This document shows positions 55,830 through 64,000 of a DNA stretch of 64,000 nucleotides, one piece after another. This DNA comes from Vibrio aquaticus. GTDB taxonomy: Bacteria; Pseudomonadota; Gammaproteobacteria; Enterobacterales; Vibrionaceae. The DNA lies in contig NZ_RXZH01000006.1 of the NCBI RefSeq assembly GCF_003970385.1, positions 186,001 through 250,000 of the forward strand, given 5' to 3'. The notes beneath the pieces are model-generated. The model was given only the letters and a program-made list of their open reading frames with translations. It was not told the DNA's origin and ran no database searches. Made by a program: the position numbers and the translations under genes. Every line of letters starts with the position of its first letter. Position 1 is the first letter of the stretch.

Positions 55830-57497
55830 TTATTTAGCAATACGCTTGTACTTGATGCGATGAGGTTCCGCAGCCTCTGGACCCAGTGTCTTCTTCAACC
55901 ATTCCATGTATTCAGTATAGTTGCCTTCGTAGAAGTTAACCTGGCCTTCATCACGGTAGTCGATGATGTGCGTTGCGATACGGTCTAGGAACCAACGGTC
56001 GTGCGAGATAACCATGGCACAACCTGGGAACTCTAGAAGTGCTTCTTCTAGTGCACGTAGTGTTTCTACGTCAAGGTCGTTGGTAGGTTCATCGAGTAGC
56101 AGTACGTTGCCGCCTGTTTTAAGAAGCTTAGCAAGGTGTACACGGTTACGCTCACCACCAGACAGTTCACCGATGATCTTCTGTTGGTCTGAGCCTTTGA
56201 AGTTAAAGCGTGAACAGTAGGCACGAGCCGGGATTTCAAAGTTGTTGATCTTGATGATATCAGCGCCTTCAGAAATCTCTTGGTAAACCGTCTTAGTGTC
56301 ATCCATAGAGTCACGGAACTGATCCACAGAAGCCAGTTTAACCGTGTCACCCATATCGATCGTACCAGTATCAGGTTGCTCCGTGCCACTTAGCATCTTG
56401 AACAGCGTTGATTTACCTGCACCGTTGGCACCGATGATACCGACGATAGCACCTTTAGGCATGCTGAATGATAGATCATCAATCAGTACACGACCGTCAA
56501 ATGACTTAGTTAGGTTATTGACTTCGATAACCTTGTCACCTAGACGCTCACCTGGTGGGATAAACAGTTCGTTGGTCTCGTTACGCTTCTGACGATCGCC
56601 GCTTTGCAGTTCTTCAAAACGAGCCATACGCGCTTTAGATTTAGACTGACGACCTTTCGGGTTTTGACGAACCCATTCCAGTTCTTTCTCGATAGTCTTT
56701 TGACGCGCTTTCTCTTGTGATGCTTCCTGTTGTAGACGCGCATCTTTCTGCTCTAGCCAAGAAGTGTAGTTGCCTTCCCATGGAATACCTTCACCACGGT
56801 CAAGTTCTAGAATCCAGCCTGCAGCGTTATCTAAGAAGTAACGGTCGTGGGTGATAGCAACAACGGTACCAGTGTAATCAACAAGGAAGCGCTCAAGCCA
56901 TGCAACTGATTCTGCATCCAAGTGGTTGGTTGGTTCGTCAAGCAGCAGCATGTCTGGCTTAGAAAGAAGAAGACGACAGATAGCAACACGACGACGCTCA
57001 CCACCTGATAGGTGTTCGATCTTCTGGTCCCATTCTGGTAAACGAAGCGCATCAGCGGCACGCTCCAGAGCGTTCTCAAGGTTATGGCCTTCTTTCGCTT
57101 GGATAAGCGCTTCAAGTTCACCTTGTTCTTTTGCTAGCGCATCAAAGTCTGCATCTGGTTCAGCGTATGCTGCGTATACTTCATCAAGACGCTTCATCGC
57201 ACCCGCAACGTCAGACACTGCTTCTTCAACGATTTCACGAACGGTTTTAGATTCATCCAGCACTGGTTCCTGAGGTAGGTAGCCTACGTTCAGACCTGGT
57301 TGTGGGCGAGCTTCACCATCAATATCAGTATCAATGCCTGCCATGATGCGTAGTAGTGTCGATTTACCCGCACCGTTTAGACCCAAGACACCGATTTTTG
57401 CGCCAGGGAAGAAACTTAGAGAGATGTCTTTAAGAATTTGTCGCTTTGGTGGCACAACTTTGCTCACGCGCGACATGGTATATACGTATTCAGCCAT
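55830..57497 (-). CDS. ettA: EttA, energy-dependent translational throttle ABC-F protein
   Basis: Binds the ribosomal E site and gates entry into elongation by the ATP/ADP ratio. 555 aa, two ABC domains: Walker A GLNGAGKST and GANGAGKST, signatures LSGGERRRV and LSGGERNRV, Walker B LLLDEPTNHLD and LLLDEPTNDLD. The P-site tRNA interaction linker lies between them (about 250-310), and an EttA-type arm is in the first ABC domain. No membrane segments. Codon use is highly biased. Confidence 0.95.
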   Translation of the reverse strand: MAEYVYTMSRVSKVVPPKRQILKDISLSFFPGAKIGVLGLNGAGKSTLLRIMAGIDTDIDGEARPQPGLNVGYLPQEPVLDESKTVREIVEEAVSDVAGAMKRLDEVYAAYAEPDADFDALAKEQGELEALIQAKEGHNLENALERAADALRLPEWDQKIEHLSGGERRRVAICRLLLSKPDMLLLDEPTNHLDAESVAWLERFLVDYTGTVVAITHDRYFLDNAAGWILELDRGEGIPWEGNYTSWLEQKDARLQQEASQEKARQKTIEKELEWVRQNPKGRQSKSKARMARFEELQSGDRQKRNETNELFIPPGERLGDKVIEVNNLTKSFDGRVLIDDLSFSMPKGAIVGIIGANGAGKSTLFKMLSGTEQPDTGTIDMGDTVKLASVDQFRDSMDDTKTVYQEISEGADIIKINNFEIPARAYCSRFNFKGSDQQKIIGELSGGERNRVHLAKLLKTGGNVLLLDEPTNDLDVETLRALEEALLEFPGCAMVISHDRWFLDRIATHIIDYRDEGQVNFYEGNYTEYMEWLKKTLGPEAAEPHRIKYKRIAK

Positions 57498-57754
57498 TGC
57501 CGATCGTTCCTAAATAATCAATTTACGAAAGTTGTTATTTTATACTAAGAGCGCCCGCTTTGTTACTAGAGAAAACAAAGGCATGGTTGTTAAGAGGTTT
57601 TAATGATGTTTTAGTAGGCAATTATTGGCATAAAGTCCGCGGACTGTCACAGTTACGTGAATTTATTAATATTTACATCTCGGAGCTTTACAGCGCTGAT
57701 TACAATGAGTCTTAATAAGGAATTCACTCGCAATACCCTCAGGATGAGACGGTT

Positions 57755-59710
57755 ATGAATCTGACTTTTTCTAAGTCGCTGCTTCGCATTTCTTCATCGA
57801 TTTCTTTAGTTTCAACGATGACTTGCAGCGCACTTTTGGCTACATCCGCGGTAGCCGCAGATCTACAAACTCAACGGGATATTTACGACCAAGCTCAAAA
57901 GCTTCTGGATGCGAAAAATGTCGCCGAATATCAAAAAATACGTCCACAAATTTCACACTATCCTCTGACTCCCTATGTCGATTATCGCAGCTTCTTAGTC
58001 GATTTAGATCAGCGCTCTCCTAAAGAGGTCGAGACGTTTATTAAAGAAAATGCGTCCTTTCCGTTTAGTAACCGAATGCGTGCACCTTACATCAGCCAAT
58101 TGGCGATGAATAAGGATTGGAAGACCTTGTTAGAGTTCCAAACCGTCGAACCAAGAGGCGAAGTGTATCAGTGCCATTACTATCATGCGCATGCATTAGT
58201 AGGGGACAAAAAACTTGCTTATCAAGGCGCGGAGAAATTATGGCTGTCTGGCAAAAGTATTGATGATGCGTGTGACCCATTGTTTGAAAAGTGGGATAAA
58301 GCAGGGTTGAAAACGGATCCGCTGATCTTAGATCGAATGGTGCTAGCGTTTGAATCTAGAAATGGCCGTTTAATGAAGTATCTGCAAAAGCAGCTATCAA
58401 CAAGCCAAGCAAAGGCCCAAGCTCAAGATATGCTGAACTTATTCAATCGCCCTGAGGATGTCGCTAAGTTTGCGCGTAAGCAAAGCAAGAGTGACTTCAA
58501 TCGACAGCAAAGCTACCTTGCATTGCAAAAGCTCGCTCGCAAAGATGTTGAACAAGCCCAACAAGCTTATGCTCAAGTCATCAAAGGACAGGGCTTTGAC
58601 AAGGCAAAAGAACAAAAGCTCGCTGACTATATTTCTTTTCGTTTGATTAATACCGATTCGTCTTCACTGGCTAAATGGCGCGATTCAAAAATTGCGTCTT
58701 CATCTAGCACTGTATTGATTGAACGTCGCGCTCGTTTAGCGATTCAACAAGCGGATTGGAAAGGTTTAGCTACTTGGATTAATAAGTTGCCAGAGACCTC
58801 TCGTGAAAGCTTGCGTTGGCAGTATTGGCTCGGTCGAAGTGAGTTAGCCCTTGGTGAGCGAAAACAAGGCCATCAGCGTATGGAGTCTTTGGTTGGACAG
58901 CGAAATTTCTACAGCGTTGCGGCGGCCAAAGAGTTAAAACGTTCTATCAATTACCCAACATCTGAAATTGCTTTAGATAAATCGCAAGTGAAACCTTTTA
59001 ACACCGAGCTTATCCGCATCGAAGAGTTGATCGACAGAGATAAAATTGCCGCCGCGAAAAGTGAGTGGAACTGGTTACTGAGGAGAGCGGATAGCCAGCA
59101 AAAAGAGATGCTTGCCGCGTTTGCTTCGTTTAAAGGGTGGCATCACTTAACGGTGACAGCGAGCATCAAAGCAAAAATGTGGGATAACCTGCATGTTCGC
59201 TTTCCTGTAGCACACCGCTGGTGGTTCGATTTCTATGCTGATAAGCACAGTATCGACCCTATTACTTTGATGTCTCTAGCGAGGCAAGAAAGTGCACTGG
59301 ATATTGAAGCGCAATCACCAGTCGGGGCGAGAGGCATTATGCAAATCATGCCTGCGACAGCAAAGTACACGGCTAAAAAATACAAGCTGACTTACCAAGG
59401 CGCGCAAGATCTGTATGAAGTCGGTAAGAACATCGAAATTGGCAGTCACTACCTTGATGGCCTGCTCGAGCAATACGATAACAATCGAATTTTTGCGTTA
59501 GCTGCGTATAATGCAGGGCCCCATCGTGTAAAAACTTGGCGTGGACGTACCCAAGGAAAACTGGACGCTTATGCGTTTATTGAAGCAATCCCATTTAAAG
59601 AAACACGAGGGTATGTGCAAAATATCCTGATGTTTGAAACTTATTACCGAGACCTACTTGGTGTGGATGGGGCTTTTTTAAACCCGCATGAGGTCGATAC
59701 GAAATACTAG
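57755..59710 (+). CDS. slt: Soluble lytic murein transglycosylase Slt
   Basis: Periplasmic enzyme that cleaves glycan strands to 1,6-anhydro ends, giving the substrates of NagZ, AnmK and MurQ. 651 aa with a long signal peptide (cleavage after AVA near residue 34). A helical ring domain fills about 40-460; the C-terminal lysozyme-like domain has the catalytic Glu in SLARQESALDIEAQSPVGARG and GIMQIMPATAKYTA, and ALAAYNAGPHRVKTW. The ribosome-binding site AGGATGAGACGG lies upstream. trpR follows after 13 bp, as in E. coli. Confidence 0.95.
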   Translation: MNLTFSKSLLRISSSISLVSTMTCSALLATSAVAADLQTQRDIYDQAQKLLDAKNVAEYQKIRPQISHYPLTPYVDYRSFLVDLDQRSPKEVETFIKENASFPFSNRMRAPYISQLAMNKDWKTLLEFQTVEPRGEVYQCHYYHAHALVGDKKLAYQGAEKLWLSGKSIDDACDPLFEKWDKAGLKTDPLILDRMVLAFESRNGRLMKYLQKQLSTSQAKAQAQDMLNLFNRPEDVAKFARKQSKSDFNRQQSYLALQKLARKDVEQAQQAYAQVIKGQGFDKAKEQKLADYISFRLINTDSSSLAKWRDSKIASSSSTVLIERRARLAIQQADWKGLATWINKLPETSRESLRWQYWLGRSELALGERKQGHQRMESLVGQRNFYSVAAAKELKRSINYPTSEIALDKSQVKPFNTELIRIEELIDRDKIAAAKSEWNWLLRRADSQQKEMLAAFASFKGWHHLTVTASIKAKMWDNLHVRFPVAHRWWFDFYADKHSIDPITLMSLARQESALDIEAQSPVGARGIMQIMPATAKYTAKKYKLTYQGAQDLYEVGKNIEIGSHYLDGLLEQYDNNRIFALAAYNAGPHRVKTWRGRTQGKLDAYAFIEAIPFKETRGYVQNILMFETYYRDLLGVDGAFLNPHEVDTKY

Positions 59711-59723
59711 CGAGCCAATATAG

Positions 59724-60017
59724 ATGTCATTAGAGCCAGAATATAAAGAGTGGCAACAGATCTTAGATTTGATCAGTGAGAGCGCAGAATCAAAGCAGCA
59801 TGAGATGTTATTGACGATGCTGCTTACTCCAGATGAGCGTGAAGCACTGGTCGCCCGAGTGAATATCTTCAGAGAGCTATTAAAAGGGGATTTATCGCAA
59901 AGGCAGATCAGTCAAATGCTTGGAGTCGGCATTGCGACAATTACTCGCGGTTCTAATGAACTTAAATCTAAAAGTAACGATGAAAAGCAGCAGATTGCTC
60001 AGTTACTAGAAAAATAA
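59724..60017 (+). CDS. trpR: Trp operon repressor TrpR
   Basis: 97 aa, tryptophan-dependent repressor of trp, aroH/aroL and mtr-type genes. The HTH is LSQRQISQMLGVGIATITRGSNELK, and TMLLTPDEREALVARVNIFRELLKGD is the conserved core that binds tryptophan. It lies directly after slt and shares the E. coli order slt-trpR-yjjX. Confidence 0.96.
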   Translation: MSLEPEYKEWQQILDLISESAESKQHEMLLTMLLTPDEREALVARVNIFRELLKGDLSQRQISQMLGVGIATITRGSNELKSKSNDEKQQIAQLLEK

Positions 60018-60051
60018 AAAGAGAGGTGCTAAATCGCACCTCTCTTTTTTT
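60016..60051. terminator. Bidirectional terminator between trpR and yjjX
   Basis: AAAAAGAGAGGTGC / GCACCTCTCTTTTT with loop TAAATC, flanked by A- and T-runs, directly at the trpR stop. Confidence 0.92.
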
Positions 60052-60071
60052 GTTTTGATTTAGAGACCTAG

Positions 60072-60605
60072 CTATAGGTTCGCTGGAAAGTGCTCATGAT
60101 TGACAAATGGGATCAGCGCTAGAATTAATGCTTGGTGATATACAGAACTGCGTGTAAGCAAGTCGTGCGTTAGCAAGCTAATTGCCCCGCCTTTCTGTTT
60201 GATGTTCTCTGTCCCAAAGACTTCATCCATCACATCGCCGAGCTCGTTGGCATATTTGAGTTTTTCAATGACAACAGGTGGCAGCATTAAGCTTGCTGAG
60301 CGGGATTCTCCGCGCTTATCGGTGGATTCAATGACCATCCAGGCAAAAGTTACGTTCCCTTCAATACCGGCTTCTAGCCCGACATAGAAATCAGCGCTGT
60401 TATCGGCTGACTTTGCATTAGTAACACGGTTGAGCGCACCCAAATGAGTTTCATCATTCGTCATCGGCTGATCGGCCACGCCACTTGCCACATTTAAGCC
60501 GACAAACTCAAAGGTTTCATTTGGGAATGAGGCTTCAAATGCACTTTTTACGGCATTAATTTTGGCTGGATTAAGCGAAGCGACAATAACCTTCTTGTTC
60601 GACAT
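60072..60605 (-). CDS. yjjX: YjjX, inosine/xanthosine triphosphatase
   Basis: Removes oxidised or deaminated purine nucleotides (ITP, XTP). 177 aa. KVIVASLNPAKINAVKSAF, GLEAGIEGNVTFAWMVIE and KQKGGAISLLTHDLLTRSSVYHQALILAL are the family blocks. ATG 60605 follows AAAGGAA at seven bases and lies inside the 3' end of mbaA, overlapping it by 35 bp in another frame; translation may be coupled to mbaA. The ATG at 60635 is rejected because it lies before that ribosome-binding site. Confidence 0.94.
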   Translation of the reverse strand: MSNKKVIVASLNPAKINAVKSAFEASFPNETFEFVGLNVASGVADQPMTNDETHLGALNRVTNAKSADNSADFYVGLEAGIEGNVTFAWMVIESTDKRGESRSASLMLPPVVIEKLKYANELGDVMDEVFGTENIKQKGGAISLLTHDLLTRSSVYHQALILALIPFVNHEHFPANL

Positions 60606-62916
60606 CGAAATTTCCTTTCTGGGCTTTAGGGTCATACTTCAATTGAGTCAAAGTGAGCGGTGGTGATAAGTGATAGCCCTGCATTAAATCACATTTGTTT
60701 TCCGCTAACCAAAGGTGCATATCTTCAGACTCAATGCCTTCTGCGGTCACCATCATAGATTGAGAATGACAAAGGTCAACGAGTGGTTTGACGACTTGGT
60801 GGTTGTTGGTCTTGATTAATGTTTCTAAAAACTCGCGATCAAACTTAATTTTTTGTACCGGATATTCTACCAATTGAGTGATAGAGGTATAGCCAGAACC
60901 AAAGTCATCAATGGTCAGTTTAAAGCCCATTTCTGAAAGCTCATGCAGTAGCAGGTAACTCTGACTGTCTGAAGCAAATGTCTCGGTGATCTCGAAGTCA
61001 ATCAGGTGAGGTGTGATTGGGTAACGCTCCATGAGCACTTGTATATCACTGGCGAGTTGAACGGAATCCAGTTCTGCGGAGGATAGGTTAATCGACACAT
61101 TGAGTGGGTGGTCGAAACACTCTTGCAGCTTCTTAAAATCTTTAAAGGCTTGTTTAATAACCCAACGATCAATGGTGCCAAACAGTCCGATTTGTTCAGA
61201 AATAGGAATAAATTCACTCGGAGTGACCTTACCTAAGTTTGGCGAGTCCCAGCGCAATAGAGCTTCAACACCTTTTACGTGTTGGCCTGTACGATCAAAG
61301 TAAGGTTGGTAGAGCAGGGTAAACTCATTTTCTAAATCGCCATTGCGCAGTGCACGTTCAACCTGGGTACGACGACGGACCACTTCATCTAATTCCTTTG
61401 AATAGTGAGCTATTTGATTTTTACCCGCGCGCTTAGCTTGATACATTGCGGTGTCAGCATGAGAAAGAAGTTTCGCGAGATCCATGCCGTCGTCAGGGTA
61501 AGAGGCGATACCGATACTCGCTGTCACGGGAAAGCTACCAAAAGAAGCATTGGCATTATTCTGAATAGGGTCGAGCACTTTACACGCTAAGCTCTCCGCG
61601 AACTGTCCGTGATACTGTGAGGCCAAGAAAATGGCAAATTCGTCACCAGACAGGCGGGAAGCTAAACATTTGATGCCATGCCGCTGTTCCCACTCTTTAC
61701 TGATGGTCTGAATATGATTGGCAAAGTTGACTAAAAGTGAGTCCCCGACATGGTGGCCATACTTGTCGTTCACGTATTTGAAGTTATCGAGGTCAATATA
61801 AAGAATCCACGCATGTTTATGCGCCACCTTATTTGCTAATGCGCGTTCGACATAAACCTGAAATTGGTAGCGATTAGCAAGTTGAGTGAGGTGATCATTC
61901 TCTGCCATCGCTTTGGTCTTTTGGTAGCTAGAGTTGAGCTCTTTGTACATATCGTAAAAACGAGCGGAAAGACGGCCAATTTCGTTGTCGTTATCGAGTT
62001 TTTCGATGTTGCTACGTTTTTGCATTTCGACATCTTTAAGCTGTCGATCAAGATGAGTGATTGGTTTTATCACATGACGATAGAGCAAAAACAGCAAGAT
62101 CATCACGGTAACAAGTGACGAGGCACCAAAAGAAAGGATTAAGCGCTGTTCAATTTTGGCGAGCTTTTTCGTCGTGAGGTATTGAGCAGGATCTAAGATT
62201 GCGTGTAGGCCGGGCTTGAGCTCTACCGACTGAGCAAGCCCTGATTTAATGACGGGTTCAGCTGAAAAGAAAATGCTGCTGTCGTTATCAAACTCTAAAA
62301 TGTGTTTGAGCTGATCGAACTTCTCTAAGGAAAGTGAAACAACGATGAAGAAAACTTGGTCTTTATTGTAGCTGAGTGGCGAATCCAACGTACTTTTATC
62401 AATCACATCATAGCGGATCAAAATGCTTTGCCCCTGATAACTACGAGCAAAACCAGTATGACTGGTGTCCCCTGTGCGTTGGTAAATATGATTTACATAC
62501 TTCAACACATTGGCATCTAAGCTTGAAAAAGGATCCGTTTGATTATCTGCATAGAATTTGACCTTATGGTCACCATCAATGATTGCGACAGCAATGTCAT
62601 CCTGTGTATTGGACTGCAGGTTTTCGATGGTTGTTTGCAAGTTGCCAATCAGCTTCATTTCTCGATATGGATTCTCAGGTTGGCCGAAATAATTCCGTAC
62701 CATATCGCTTTTGGTCAGAGTGAGAGAGTAGCTATTGATGAGTGCCAGTGATTGTCGGAAGTGGCCAGCCAGCTTTTCCATAGAAAGTTGTAAATAGCTG
62801 TTCTCTCGTTTGATTAAGGCATCTTTCTGATTGATGTAAATGCTATAGCTTGAGACAGCCGCACTCAACATTATCACGGGCGCAACAAGCAGTAAGACTC
62901 TAGTGTTTAGCTTCAT
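60571..62916 (-). CDS. mbaA: MbaA, polyamine-responsive GGDEF-EAL inner-membrane protein
   Basis: 781 aa. Transmembrane helices at about 7-29 and 257-280 enclose a periplasmic domain; a HAMP-like linker, GGDEF domain (SGDEF at 423-427) and EAL domain (EAL at 551-553) follow. EAL catalytic motifs NVSINLSS, DFEITETF, IDDFGSGYTS, KIKFDREF and AEGIESE are intact, so it should degrade c-di-GMP; SGDEF is a variant that may still be active. In V. cholerae MbaA (VC0703) works with NspS to sense norspermidine and spermidine and control biofilm. It overlaps nspS by 17 bp upstream and yjjX downstream. Confidence 0.95.
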   Translation of the reverse strand: MKLNTRVLLLVAPVIMLSAAVSSYSIYINQKDALIKRENSYLQLSMEKLAGHFRQSLALINSYSLTLTKSDMVRNYFGQPENPYREMKLIGNLQTTIENLQSNTQDDIAVAIIDGDHKVKFYADNQTDPFSSLDANVLKYVNHIYQRTGDTSHTGFARSYQGQSILIRYDVIDKSTLDSPLSYNKDQVFFIVVSLSLEKFDQLKHILEFDNDSSIFFSAEPVIKSGLAQSVELKPGLHAILDPAQYLTTKKLAKIEQRLILSFGASSLVTVMILLFLLYRHVIKPITHLDRQLKDVEMQKRSNIEKLDNDNEIGRLSARFYDMYKELNSSYQKTKAMAENDHLTQLANRYQFQVYVERALANKVAHKHAWILYIDLDNFKYVNDKYGHHVGDSLLVNFANHIQTISKEWEQRHGIKCLASRLSGDEFAIFLASQYHGQFAESLACKVLDPIQNNANASFGSFPVTASIGIASYPDDGMDLAKLLSHADTAMYQAKRAGKNQIAHYSKELDEVVRRRTQVERALRNGDLENEFTLLYQPYFDRTGQHVKGVEALLRWDSPNLGKVTPSEFIPISEQIGLFGTIDRWVIKQAFKDFKKLQECFDHPLNVSINLSSAELDSVQLASDIQVLMERYPITPHLIDFEITETFASDSQSYLLLHELSEMGFKLTIDDFGSGYTSITQLVEYPVQKIKFDREFLETLIKTNNHQVVKPLVDLCHSQSMMVTAEGIESEDMHLWLAENKCDLMQGYHLSPPLTLTQLKYDPKAQKGNFDVEQEGYCRFA

Positions 62917-63934
62917 GATCTTTTAGTAATCGGTTAATTATCTTTGTTCTAAGGCTGATATTCTCTGCCGAGAGTTGGCTATCTATCTGGGCGTTAGCAA
63001 GACGTTCTTGGGATGGGAACAATGATGCATCATTTAGGTACCACTCGGGCAGTAACTTAGTAGCACTTCGATTAGGGGTAGCAGCTTTGATATCAATTGC
63101 ATTTTTTGCAGCGACTTTTGGATCCATCAGGTAGTTGAGAAAGGCACGAGCTGCCTGTTTATTATCCGAATGCGCACTGACCGCTAAGCAATCCACCCAG
63201 AGAAATACTTCGCCTTCAGGGATCACATAGCCCCAGTTATCTTGCCCAAAGTAACGATTCAAGGAGTATTGATCGCCACTGTAAGCTAACGTCATTTGCA
63301 GTGTATCGGGATCAGATTGGCTACGTATGTAGCTAAGAATGTATTCGTAGGTGAGTACGTCTTGGTTAAATTCAACCATTGCTGGGTAAGCTTGATGGAT
63401 CTCTTGAGCGTTTTCTGTTGTTGGTGAAATGCCAAGTGAATAGAAAATGGGCAGGAATGTTTCTACGCTGTCATTGAGCATTCCTACCTTGCCAGATAAT
63501 TTACGTGGAGGTTTTACAAACTCACTCCAAGTTTTAGGCGGGGTCGCAATGATATCTTTACGGTAAGCCACACCGACGCTGCCCCAAAAATAAGGGACGG
63601 CATAGTCACCACAAGTTTGGTTCCACTGCTTATCATTGTGAACTCGATTGCTCAAGGTCGAAAGGTTCTCGAATGTCCCTAATTTGCCATATATCTGAGC
63701 TGACACGTTATCGAGAACAACCACATCAAAAGGCAGTTGTATGCTTTTCATCATGAGCTGGCTGCGTTCATCGTCATTATCAAAGTGAGATAATGTAATC
63801 GAGTGGCCACTTTTCTGCTCCCACTGAGCACGCACTTGAGGGGAGAGGGTATCTTCCCACATATAGATATTGAGTGCTTGAGCGAGTGATACGGAGCTAG
63901 TGAAAAAAAGAAGAGGTAAAAACAGAACTCTCAT
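62900..63934 (-). CDS. nspS: NspS, periplasmic polyamine-sensing binding protein
   Basis: 344 aa, PotD/PotF-like substrate-binding protein with a signal peptide (cleavage after AQA near residue 20). NIYMWEDTLSPQVRAQWEQKSGHSI, VVLDNVSAQIYGKLGTFENL, YFWGSVGVAYRKDI, LNDSVETFLPI and NWGYVIPEGEVFLWVDCLAV keep the aromatic and acidic residues of polyamine-binding proteins. No ABC transporter genes follow; instead mbaA does, with a 17-bp overlap, as in the V. cholerae nspS-mbaA operon. So it is a sensor, not an uptake component. The promoter lies within or beyond the last 66 bp of the window. Confidence 0.94.
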   Translation of the reverse strand: MRVLFLPLLFFTSSVSLAQALNIYMWEDTLSPQVRAQWEQKSGHSITLSHFDNDDERSQLMMKSIQLPFDVVVLDNVSAQIYGKLGTFENLSTLSNRVHNDKQWNQTCGDYAVPYFWGSVGVAYRKDIIATPPKTWSEFVKPPRKLSGKVGMLNDSVETFLPIFYSLGISPTTENAQEIHQAYPAMVEFNQDVLTYEYILSYIRSQSDPDTLQMTLAYSGDQYSLNRYFGQDNWGYVIPEGEVFLWVDCLAVSAHSDNKQAARAFLNYLMDPKVAAKNAIDIKAATPNRSATKLLPEWYLNDASLFPSQERLANAQIDSQLSAENISLRTKIINRLLKDHEAKH

Positions 63935-64000
63935 ACTGACTGGTGCTGACCTTTTTGAATAATTCTGAGGTGGACGGCTTATCAGAGTCAGTGGAATGAG

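Noticed and set aside
57633..57642. 10-bp perfect palindrome GTCCGCGGAC upstream of slt
   Set aside because: Short and isolated, with no recognised regulator consensus; expected now and then by chance in 64 kb.
63935..64000. A further gene at the right edge
   Set aside because: Only 66 bp remain after the nspS start; no start codon with a ribosome-binding site or continuing frame can be supported.

Overview
The window reads as one stretch of the large chromosome of a Vibrio. The evidence is an OmpU-type porin, VpsR, HlyU, NptA, a PlzA-like PilZ protein and the NspS-MbaA pair, in an order I recall from V. cholerae (roughly VC0632-VC0639 followed by VC0657-VC0704). The species cannot be fixed from sequence alone. 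There is no prophage, transposase, CRISPR array, rRNA or tRNA. Almost everything is core genome, so the interest lies mainly in the intergenic DNA.

Layout. Bases 1-8.8 kb: dacB (cut by the left edge) and ompU leftwards, greA rightwards behind an attenuator-like leader, yhbY leftwards, then rlmE-ftsH and folP-glmM. Bases 8.8-16.5 kb: a small secreted protein, holD-rimI, a GGDEF-EAL protein, prfC, a 480-bp block of ERIC-like and 103-bp palindromic repeats, srmB and trmN6. Bases 16.8-24.7 kb: brnQ, prfB with its programmed frameshift, lysS, a 36-codon small ORF, vpsR, a 39-codon small ORF with a DUF1127 gene, and tas. Bases 24.8-31.7 kb: a small conserved ORF, mutH, a 620-bp AT-rich gap with a DnaA-box cluster (probable DARS2 equivalent), then rppH-ptsP-tauE-type permease-lgt-thyA. 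Bases 32-43.5 kb: nptA, nhaR, hlyU, rpsT, murJ, ribF, ileS, lspA, fkpB and ispH, with repeats inserted between ileS and lspA. Bases 43.6-51.8 kb: a CstA/BtsT-type permease, two small envelope genes, murQ-anmK, nagZ and a BtsR/BtsS-like two-component pair. Bases 51.9-64 kb: aroF-tyrA behind two TyrR boxes, an M23 peptidase, a PilZ gene, ettA, slt-trpR, yjjX, mbaA and nspS.

How genes work together. (1) Cyclic-di-GMP and biofilm control is dense: a GGDEF-EAL protein at 10.2 kb, the c-di-GMP-responsive activator VpsR, a PilZ receptor-type protein, and the polyamine-sensing NspS/MbaA pair. (2) Peptidoglycan turnover: dacB, the M23 peptidase, slt, nagZ, anmK, murQ and murJ. (3) Translation: greA, yhbY, rlmE, prfC, srmB, prfB, lysS, rpsT, ileS, ettA. 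(4) The BtsSR-like pair and the CstA-type permease 4 kb away are probably sensor and target; five CCACT repeats lie upstream of the permease.

Most notable for a second look: the DnaA-box cluster between mutH and rppH; the CCACT array upstream of the permease; the 103-bp palindromic repeats whose two hairpins have mutually complementary loops; the GraL-like terminator in the greA leader; and the two unannotated small ORFs flanking vpsR.
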